From: Mycolicibacterium vinylchloridicum
Lineage (GTDB): Bacteria; Actinomycetota; Actinomycetes; Mycobacteriales; Mycobacteriaceae
Direction: 5' to 3'
Assembly (NCBI RefSeq): GCF_013404075.1
Contig: NZ_JACBJQ010000025.1
Location: 1 to 64,000 of the forward strand
DNA: 64,000 bases
Part shown: one piece after another, positions 58,276 to 64,000 of the stretch
How the letters are laid out: each line of letters opens with the position of its first letter
Position numbering within the stretch: position 1 is the first letter of the stretch
Program-made: the position numbers and the translations under genes
The notes under the pieces: generated by a model
What the model was told of the DNA's origin: nothing
What the model saw: only the letters and a program-made list of their open reading frames with translations
Databases searched by the model: none

Positions 58276-59243
58276 CTGGGGCGACTCAGGTCGCCTGGAT
58301 TGTCGGTCAGGTCGAATAAGCGTTCAGCGTCCTCGCGGGTGCACGGCGCGGTACCCGGGGTCAGCAGCATCGCGGCACCGGTGGCGATTCCCAGCCGCAC
58401 CGCCTTGGTCAGCGGCCAGCCGCGGGTCAGGCCGACCGCGACGCCGGCCACCATCGCGTCGCCGGCTCCGACGCCGCTGCCCGAGGGCACTTGCACCGGC
58501 GGGAACCGGTTCCCGCCCTGCGCGGTGGCCAGCAGCGCGCCCTGCGACCCGAGCGAGACCAGCACGTTGTCGGCGCAGCCGCGGTCGATCAGTTCGTGGG
58601 CCGCGGCCAACTGCTCGCTTTCGGTGGCCAGCTCACGCCCTACGCATTCGCGTAGCTCACGCAGGCTGGGCTTGAGCAGGCACACCCCCGAGTTGACGTG
58701 CCGCAGGCCGCCACCGGACGTGTCCAGCAGGAAGATCGCGCCGAGATCGGCGCACAGATTGGCCACCTGCTGGTAGAAGTCCGGCGGGACGCCGGGGGGC
58801 AGGCTGCCGCTGGCCACCACGATGGCTGCCGAGGCAGCCGCGATGCGCAACTGAAGCAGGCACTCGGTCTGCTCGGCGAGGGTGAGTTCCGGCCCGGGCA
58901 GCACGAACCGGTACTGCTTACCGGTGGAGCGCTCGTCGACGGTGAAACTCTCCCGCGTCGAGCCGCCGATCTTGATCCGGTGCACGGTGAGTCCCTCGGC
59001 GACGAGCAGGTTGTGCACCATTTCACCGGCCGGCCCGCCGGCGGGGAACACCGCGGTGGTAGCCGCTCCGAGCACCTCGGCCACGTGCGCGACGTTGATT
59101 CCGCCGCCACCCGGGTCGTAACGCGCTGCGGCGCAACGCAACTTGTCGGTCGAATGCACCACCTCGGTGCTCGTGGTGATGTCCAGGGCGGGATTCATCG
59201 TGAGAGTGACGATCCGATGCCCCGCGACGGCGAGTTCGTTCAT
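58272..59243 (-). CDS. pfkB: PfkB-type sugar/fructose-phosphate kinase
   Basis: 323 residues, ribokinase/PfkB family, close to Rv2029c. First signature DPGGGGINVAHVAEVLG (about residues 43-59), second signature GSGVGAGDAMVAG with the catalytic Asp (about 257). Phosphorylation of fructose-6-phosphate or fructose-1-phosphate is expected; the Rv2029c protein is part of the DosR regulon. Third gene of a minus-strand run that starts with the DUF1876 protein, 3 bases after the Rv2030c-like gene. Confidence 0.88.
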   Translation of the reverse strand: MNELAVAGHRIVTLTMNPALDITTSTEVVHSTDKLRCAAARYDPGGGGINVAHVAEVLGAATTAVFPAGGPAGEMVHNLLVAEGLTVHRIKIGGSTRESFTVDERSTGKQYRFVLPGPELTLAEQTECLLQLRIAAASAAIVVASGSLPPGVPPDFYQQVANLCADLGAIFLLDTSGGGLRHVNSGVCLLKPSLRELRECVGRELATESEQLAAAHELIDRGCADNVLVSLGSQGALLATAQGGNRFPPVQVPSGSGVGAGDAMVAGVAVGLTRGWPLTKAVRLGIATGAAMLLTPGTAPCTREDAERLFDLTDNPGDLSRPS

Positions 59244-59246
59244 CGG

Positions 59247-61286
59247 TTACAAACCGCTCGGGTAGGTTTCGGGGTTCTCCCCGGCAATCCACACGCTGTT
59301 CGGCTCCAGGGGCTCCAGGGCGCGGGTCTTGTCGATGTGGATCATCGCGTCGAACTGATCGGATGGGCGCACGTGGAAATAGTGGCTCTGCCGTTCGGTT
59401 CTGGGGAGGTAGATCACGCCGATCGCCCGCCCGAGCCGGACCACCTCCAGCGCCCTCGCGGCGGGTGAGCTGTCGTGCATGGGCACCAGGAACGCCGCCT
59501 TGCCCGTCTCGTGCAGCAGTTCCTCGATGCTTCCCGGCAGCGCCGGGCGCACGACCTTGCGCTCAGCGATGCCGCCCCAGTCGCTGGCCGCGGTCACGGT
59601 TCCCTCGAATGTCGAGAAGCCGATCAGCCGGCACTGCTCGCCGTACTGCTCGCGGGCCAGTTGGCCGATGGTCAGCTGCCCGTCGGCGGAGACTTCGGTA
59701 GCGCGAGCATCGCCGACGTGAGAGTTGTGCGCCCACACCACGATTCGCGCAGGTTCTGCACCGGCGTGCCTGTCAAGATGGGCGAGCAGCGCGCCCAGGG
59801 TCTGCGCCATGTGTTCGTCGCGCATGTTCCACGAGGTGACCCGGCCGCCGAACATGCCGCGGTAATACGCCTCGGCATCGCGCACCGTCGTCGCGTTCTG
59901 CTGGGCGTAGAACAGCTCGTCCTCGGCGAGCCGGCCGTCGCTGGCCAGGTATGCCAGTGCATCGCGCTGCATCTCGACCAGTTGTTCGACGGCCTGGCGT
60001 TCACACGACGCGCCGGCGCCGAAGGCCGCGGCATAACCGTAGGCCTGGCCATCCTCACCGGTGGAGTGGTCGAAACACGCGTAGCGGTGCCTGGCGCGCG
60101 CCGCGGCCTTCGGGTCGACGGTGTCGAGGTAGGCGACGACCTCCTGCATCGAGCGATGCAGACTGTAGAGGTCCAGCCCGTAGAACCCGGTCTGCCTGCG
60201 GCCGTCGGCCGCACACCGCCCGTTGTGCCAACGCAGCCACCCGACGAAATCGCGAACCACGGTGTTGCGCCACATCCAGGCCGGGAACCGCTCGAAACCG
60301 CGCAGCGCCTCTTCTGGCGTCGAGTCGTCGCTCAACCACCGCACATAGCGATTGACTCGGTAGGCGTCGGGCCAATCAGCCTCTGCAGCAACGGCATTGA
60401 AGCCCTTGTGCTCGATCAGCCACTTGGTGATCTCGGCGCGGGCCTCGTAGAACTCGTGGGTGCCGTGCGAGCTCTCGCCGATCAGCACCACGCGCGCATC
60501 ACCGATCAGCTCGTCCAGCACCTCGCCCGGCGGCATCCCGCCGGGGGAGTCGATCGCCGCGGCGGCGACGGCGTCGGCGGCGCGCTCCACGGCCGGCGGC
60601 ACGGGGCGGCCCGCGGTGGGTCGTGCCAGCAGTTCGCGCACCTCGTCGTCGGTGACCTGGGTGAAATCCCAGAAAGATTCACCCACCGCCAGGAACGGCG
60701 TCGGCATCGAGGCACACACGACGTCGTCGACCAGCCCGGCGAACTCCCGGCAGGTGGATTCCGGTGCGGCGGGCACCGCGATCACGATCTCGGCGGGTTC
60801 TGATTCGCGCAGCGCCTGGACGGCCGCGTGCATGCTGGACCCGGTCGCCAGACCGTCGTCGACGATGATCACCGTCTTGCCGGTGACCTGTACCGGCGGC
60901 CGACCCTCCCGATAGGCCGCCTCGCGCCGGACCAGTTCGCGTGCCTCGCGTTCAGCGATCTCCCGCAGCTGTTGCGGGGTGACGCGCAAACCGCGCAGCA
61001 CGTCGTCGTTGACGACTACCCGTCCGCCGCTGGCCAGCGCGCCGACGGCGAACTCCTCGTGGCCCGGCGCGCCGAGCTTACGGACGATGAAGGCGTCCAG
61101 CGGAGCACCCAACGAACTGGCCACTTCATAGGCGACCGGAATTCCACCGCGGGCCAGGCCCAGCACCACGACGTCGGGCCGCCCCCGGTACGCCTGCAGC
61201 AGGCCGGCGAGTACCTGACCCGCCTCCCGCCTGTCCTTGAACACCCGGCGCGGTTGTTGCCGGCGAACCCCGGTGGACCTGGTCAT
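59247..61286 (-). CDS. Rv2030c-like phosphoribosyltransferase-erythromycin esterase fusion
   Basis: 679 residues (Rv2030c has 681). Residues 1-220 are a type I phosphoribosyltransferase domain with the PRPP loop VIIVDDGLATGSSMHA. Residues 240-679 are an erythromycin-esterase domain with GESSHGTHEFYEARAE (His likely catalytic), EADWPDAYRVNRYVR, and HNSHVGDARATE. The joint function is unknown; a nucleotide-salvage or ester-cleaving role is inferred. Between the DUF1876 protein and pfkB, the same order as in M. tuberculosis near hspX/acg. Confidence 0.87.
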   Translation of the reverse strand: MTRSTGVRRQQPRRVFKDRREAGQVLAGLLQAYRGRPDVVVLGLARGGIPVAYEVASSLGAPLDAFIVRKLGAPGHEEFAVGALASGGRVVVNDDVLRGLRVTPQQLREIAEREARELVRREAAYREGRPPVQVTGKTVIIVDDGLATGSSMHAAVQALRESEPAEIVIAVPAAPESTCREFAGLVDDVVCASMPTPFLAVGESFWDFTQVTDDEVRELLARPTAGRPVPPAVERAADAVAAAAIDSPGGMPPGEVLDELIGDARVVLIGESSHGTHEFYEARAEITKWLIEHKGFNAVAAEADWPDAYRVNRYVRWLSDDSTPEEALRGFERFPAWMWRNTVVRDFVGWLRWHNGRCAADGRRQTGFYGLDLYSLHRSMQEVVAYLDTVDPKAAARARHRYACFDHSTGEDGQAYGYAAAFGAGASCERQAVEQLVEMQRDALAYLASDGRLAEDELFYAQQNATTVRDAEAYYRGMFGGRVTSWNMRDEHMAQTLGALLAHLDRHAGAEPARIVVWAHNSHVGDARATEVSADGQLTIGQLAREQYGEQCRLIGFSTFEGTVTAASDWGGIAERKVVRPALPGSIEELLHETGKAAFLVPMHDSSPAARALEVVRLGRAIGVIYLPRTERQSHYFHVRPSDQFDAMIHIDKTRALEPLEPNSVWIAGENPETYPSGL

Positions 61287-61289
61287 CGT

Positions 61290-61574
61290 CTACCTCCGTT
61301 GAAATGCCGCCAACGGCGGCCGCCAGACGGCCGCACCGTCGATCTCCGACATCGACGTGGCGAAGAGCTGGTTGGCCAGATTCGACAGCGCCCGCGCGAC
61401 GGCCACTTCGTCGCGGAGTTCGACTGCATGCGCGTCGCCGGCGTCCATGCGGGCGATGCCCATCCCTACCAGTGTTGTGCTCCGCCAGGGCAAATGGGCG
61501 GTGGCGCGGGTGCGGTCGGCGTCCTCATCGACGGCGATCATCACGGTCGAATGCTTGGTCTCGTCGTGTTCCAT
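61290..61574 (-). CDS. DUF1876 protein (Rv1738/Rv2632c-like)
   Basis: 94 residues. TVMIAVDEDADRTRATAHLPW, LVGMGIARMD and VARALSNLANQLF align by eye with Rv1738 (94 residues) and Rv2632c. Rv1738 is strongly DosR-induced and its fold resembles ribosome-hibernation factors, so a role in stalling ribosomes in dormancy is proposed for the family. It begins the operon with the Rv2030c-like and pfkB genes; a DosR-like box is 50 bases upstream. Confidence 0.85.
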   Translation of the reverse strand: MEHDETKHSTVMIAVDEDADRTRATAHLPWRSTTLVGMGIARMDAGDAHAVELRDEVAVARALSNLANQLFATSMSEIDGAAVWRPPLAAFQRR

Positions 61575-61623
61575 TTCAGTCCCCCTCGTTCACTTCGATC
61601 CGACCACCCGGCTCGGCGCGTCG

Positions 61624-61643
61624 GTAGGGACCGAAGTCCTGTG
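61624..61643. promoter_or_regulatory. DosR box between divergent DUF1876 and SRPBCC-like genes
   Basis: GTAGGGACCGAAGTCCTGTG matches about 13 of 20 DosR consensus positions, with GGGAC and AGTCC intact. It is 49 bases from one start and 53 from the other, so one central site could turn on both operons. Confidence 0.55.
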
Positions 61644-61696
61644 GCGGTGGGCAGAAGGCCCTACGGTTCGCCGCGGTTGTCGGCAAGACTGGAGGC

Positions 61697-62323
61697 ATGT
61701 GGAAGAGCGTGGTCACAACGGCGCTCGCCGGGGCCGGACTGTATGGGGCCCGGCGTTTCTACCGCAATTGGGGCACCACCAAGGCGGAGTGTGAAACACC
61801 GCTTCCCGGCGACGAACTGGTCGCGCGCCCGGCGGTCCAGACCACCGAGGGCGTGTGGATCGACGCGCCCCCTGATGCGGTGTGGCCGTGGTTGGTCCAG
61901 ATGGGCCAGGATCGCGGCGGTCTGTACAGCTATGAGGCCCTGGAGAACCTCGTCGGGCTCAAGATCCGCAACGCCGATCGCATTCATGACGAATGGCAGC
62001 GGCTTGCCGTCGGCGACGTCGTCCGACTGGTGCCCCGCGGCTGGATGGGTTTGCGCGACGGGCTGGCGCTGCCGGTGGCGCAGATCATCGAGGGTCAGTC
62101 GATCGTGCTGCGGATCGATCCGGCCAGCATGCCGTGGGACGGCGTGTGGTCGTTTCACGTCATGCCACGTTGGGAGGACCGCTGCCGGCTTCTGGTGCGC
62201 AGCCGTTCGGGCCTGCGCAGGCCCGGTGAGGTGCTCGGCTCCGAACTGTCCGGGCCGGTCGTGTCGCTGATGACCCGCGGGATGATGCTCGGCATCAAGC
62301 GTCGTGCGGAGGCCGCACGCTAG
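61697..62323 (+). CDS. SRPBCC-like conserved protein
   Basis: 208 residues. Begins with a weak hydrophobic stretch (VVTTALAGAGLYGA), then IDAPPDAVWPWLVQMGQDRGG and VVRLVPRGWMGL, the pattern of polyketide cyclase/START-like (SRPBCC) lipid-binding proteins. The ligand is unknown. It seems to be under the shared DosR-like box. Its stop is 1 base from that of the convergent nitroreductase gene. Confidence 0.7.
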   Translation: MWKSVVTTALAGAGLYGARRFYRNWGTTKAECETPLPGDELVARPAVQTTEGVWIDAPPDAVWPWLVQMGQDRGGLYSYEALENLVGLKIRNADRIHDEWQRLAVGDVVRLVPRGWMGLRDGLALPVAQIIEGQSIVLRIDPASMPWDGVWSFHVMPRWEDRCRLLVRSRSGLRRPGEVLGSELSGPVVSLMTRGMMLGIKRRAEAAR

Positions 62324-62324
62324 G

Positions 62325-63308
62325 TCAGTCGCGGAATTCCAGCACGTCCGACAGTGGACGCCGCGGTGTGGCCGGCGGCAACTGGGCGATCGACGGGGCC
62401 AGTCCGATGCGGATCAGCAGTTGCGGATCGTCGTCGGCTCCGGTCAGGGCGCGCACGACATCGCGACTGGCTTCCAGTTCGGTCATGTGCGTCAGCGTGC
62501 AGGTGGCCAGGCCGGCCAGGGTTGCTTCCAGCAGCACCGTCGAGAGCGCCTGGCCGCAGCCCAGCGCGTCGCGGCGGGAGTCTCCGTAGGTCGACAGCAC
62601 GACGATCTTGGACTGGTCATGGTCGACCTCGGGCCGCCGGTCGGGAAGCTCACCCGCCGGAAAAGCGCGGGCAACGTCGACACGGTCGCGCTCGGCCACC
62701 GACACCAAATTGCTGTACGGCACCCCATCGGATACCTCGTAGGGTGCTGTCCACCAGTGCAATTCGGCATGGTAGGAGGAGTCGTAGCGGCGCAACGACT
62801 CGGTCAGCCGGGACGCCTCGGCCAGCTGTGGCCGCACCGTGTCGGGCAGCACGTGCAGTGCGGCCTGTTCACCGTCGATCACGTCGGCCAGCACCTGTTC
62901 GAACGCGGTCCAGTTGGGTGGGGGAGCGAACGGCAGCCGGTCGGTATGCCGGGTCAGGATGGCGTCGGCGCGGGCACGCTCCGCATCGGTGACGAACTCC
63001 AGCGGGCTGAAGTCGACGGTGGCCAGATGTTCGGGCGCATTGGGGTTGGGAAACCGGGCGATGTTCGCCTGCCACCCGGCGGCCGCGACGGCGACCTTCA
63101 GATGGTCGAGCACTGCGCCGCAGCTGATGATCGCCTCCCGGCCCGACAGGTCGGTGGCATGCGGTACCCGGTGGGCTTCGAGAAACAGTTTCAGCGAGGA
63201 CCCTTCGGCCACCCAGTGCCACGGCTGGCTGTTGTGCACCGACGGCGCACGGCAGGCCAGTTCCACCGCGTTCGCCATCACCTGGGGGTCGGGTGCCGAT
63301 TTGGCCAT
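62325..63308 (-). CDS. Acg-type nitroreductase family protein (Rv3131/Rv3127-like)
   Basis: 327 residues. APSVHNSQPWHWVAEG near the start, GQALSTVLLEATLAGLATCTL (FMN side; only part quoted is diagnostic: LEATLAGLATCTL), and PPATPRRPLSDVLEF at the end, as in the other Acg-family gene at 48.8 kb. Probably flavin-binding and DosR-controlled. Divergent from the Rv2004c-like gene with a DosR-like sequence between. Confidence 0.85.
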   Translation of the reverse strand: MAKSAPDPQVMANAVELACRAPSVHNSQPWHWVAEGSSLKLFLEAHRVPHATDLSGREAIISCGAVLDHLKVAVAAAGWQANIARFPNPNAPEHLATVDFSPLEFVTDAERARADAILTRHTDRLPFAPPPNWTAFEQVLADVIDGEQAALHVLPDTVRPQLAEASRLTESLRRYDSSYHAELHWWTAPYEVSDGVPYSNLVSVAERDRVDVARAFPAGELPDRRPEVDHDQSKIVVLSTYGDSRRDALGCGQALSTVLLEATLAGLATCTLTHMTELEASRDVVRALTGADDDPQLLIRIGLAPSIAQLPPATPRRPLSDVLEFRD

Positions 63309-63365
63309 GGGCTATCACCCGCTTTCTGTCCTGGGATAAAGCCTAGGAGTGAGAGGTCGCGGCGA

Positions 63366-63385
63366 CAGGGGCCGGAAGTCACTTC
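63366..63385. promoter_or_regulatory. Weak DosR-box-like sequence
   Basis: CAGGGGCCGGAAGTCACTTC matches about 11 of 20 consensus positions (GGG and AGTC). It lies between two divergent dormancy-type genes, 57 bases from each start. Support comes mainly from position. Confidence 0.3.
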
Positions 63386-63441
63386 AGTTGTGGCCGGAGG
63401 ACCGCTGTGGCCACGGTGGCTGCGGGGCGAGGATCGGACTC

Positions 63442-64000
63442 ATGGGATCCCAGCCACAGATCGCTGAAACCCACACCGGAATGGTGTTCTTGGTGGGCGA
63501 TCGGGCATACAAGATCAAGAAGCCCGTCGTCACCGATTTCCTCGACTTCTCCACCCGCGAACGCCGTGAGCAGGCCTGCGCCCACGAGCTCGCCCTCAAC
63601 AGCCGGCTGGCACCCGACAGTTATCTGGGCGTCGGCCACTTCAGCGCACCTGGCGGTGATTCCGAGCCGGTCATCGTCATGGTCCGCCATCCCGACGAGC
63701 TGCGGTTGTCGACGATGGTGCGTGGCGGCGAGCCGGTGGCCGATCACCTGTCCGCGGTGGCGCTGGTGCTCTGCCGCTTCCACGCGTCGGCCTCCCGCGG
63801 CCGTGAGGTTGATGCGCAGGGCCGGGTGGACGCGATCACCGCGCGCTGGCAGGAGAATCTCGCCGAGCTGCAGCGCTATGCCGGCGGCGGGGTCCCGGGT
63901 CTGGACCCGGGCCTTGTGGGGGAAATCGACCGGTTGGCAAACGATTTCATCGCCGGACGCGCGGTGCTGTTCGCCAGGCGAATCGGTGCGCGCAAGATGG
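63442..64000 (+). CDS. Rv2004c-like protein (kinase/AAA type), cut by window end
   Basis: Open from ATG 63442 to the last base: 186 codons seen. MGSQPQIAETHTGMVFLVGD, RAYKIKKPVVTDFLDFST and LNSRLAPDSYLGVG mark the N-terminal domain of Rv2004c-type proteins, about 500 residues with a C-terminal P-loop kinase-like domain not visible here. VYKIKKP holds the probable nucleotide-site Lys of an APH-like fold. Rv2004c is DosR-induced and neighbours otsB1 in M. tuberculosis. Confidence 0.82.
   Translation, partial: MGSQPQIAETHTGMVFLVGDRAYKIKKPVVTDFLDFSTRERREQACAHELALNSRLAPDSYLGVGHFSAPGGDSEPVIVMVRHPDELRLSTMVRGGEPVADHLSAVALVLCRFHASASRGREVDAQGRVDAITARWQENLAELQRYAGGGVPGLDPGLVGEIDRLANDFIAGRAVLFARRIGARKM

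Noticed and set aside
1..64000. Insertion sequences, prophage, tRNA or rRNA genes
   Set aside because: No transposase, integrase or phage gene motifs, and no cloverleaf or rRNA sequences were seen by eye; a tRNAscan and ISfinder search would settle this.

Overview
The window is high-GC actinobacterial DNA, almost certainly from a fast-growing environmental mycobacterium (Mycolicibacterium type). The reasons are a DevR/DevS (DosR/DosS) pair with the diagnostic mycobacterial residues, a three-domain OtsB1, Rv2030c-, Rv2004c- and Acg-type proteins, a mycofactocin-coupled dehydrogenase, Mce-associated membrane proteins, many FadD/SDR/P450 genes, and GTG starts with ATGA/GTGA overlaps. I see no rRNA, tRNA, CRISPR array, insertion sequence or prophage. 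No stretch longer than 300 bases lacks a gene.

Layout. 0.2-3.7 kb (minus strand): phosphotransferase, two SDR/epimerase proteins and a SnoaL-like protein. 3.7-9.6 kb (plus): a TetR regulator, then a tightly coupled run of TauD-like dioxygenase, F420/LLM enzyme, sulfotransferase, TIM-barrel isomerase and a DUF1214-like protein. 9.6-13.7 kb: a crotonase divergent from an acyl-CoA ligase, and a KstD-like flavoprotein. 13.7-23.7 kb: an IclR regulator divergent from a nine-gene operon for an aromatic (hydroxyphenylpropionate-like) meta-cleavage pathway with extra KstD-like, LLM, SDR, cyclase and second hydrolase genes. 23.7-27.9 kb (minus): P450, mycofactocin-coupled SDR and molybdopterin oxidoreductase. 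28.2-38.2 kb (plus): SDR, TetR, ferredoxin, P450, amidohydrolase, two M24-family proteins, crotonase and a double-domain CoA-transferase. 38.2-39.2 kb (minus): TetR and SnoaL-like. 39.3-47.6 kb (plus): amidohydrolase, two acyl-CoA ligases, two Mce-associated proteins, a small Cys-containing ORF, conserved unknowns, a Bfd-like [2Fe-2S] protein, SnoaL-like and SDR.

47.6-64 kb is a different module: a compact dormancy (DosR) regulon. It holds Acg-type nitroreductases, otsB1, two universal stress proteins, devS, devR, pfkB, an Rv2030c-like protein, a DUF1876 protein and an Rv2004c-like gene cut by the window end. DosR-box-like palindromes sit in most of its promoter gaps. In M. tuberculosis the corresponding genes lie in several separate loci.

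The first 47 kb reads as a catabolic island that activates (CoA ligases), oxidises (P450s, flavoproteins, SDRs, dioxygenases) and cleaves (MCP hydrolases, amidohydrolases, crotonases) one or more hydrophobic or aromatic substrates. The strongest unexplained signals are a palindrome of the type GAGAAT-N3-ATTCTC that recurs in front of several of these operons, a duplicated 20-bp operator around a TetR-linked SDR, apparently leaderless promoters at 3.7 and 4.4 kb, a 23-residue Cys-containing ORF in front of the Mce-associated pair, and a tandem pair of M24 proteins in which the second seems to have lost its metal ligands. Substrates and regulators are inferred, not shown.
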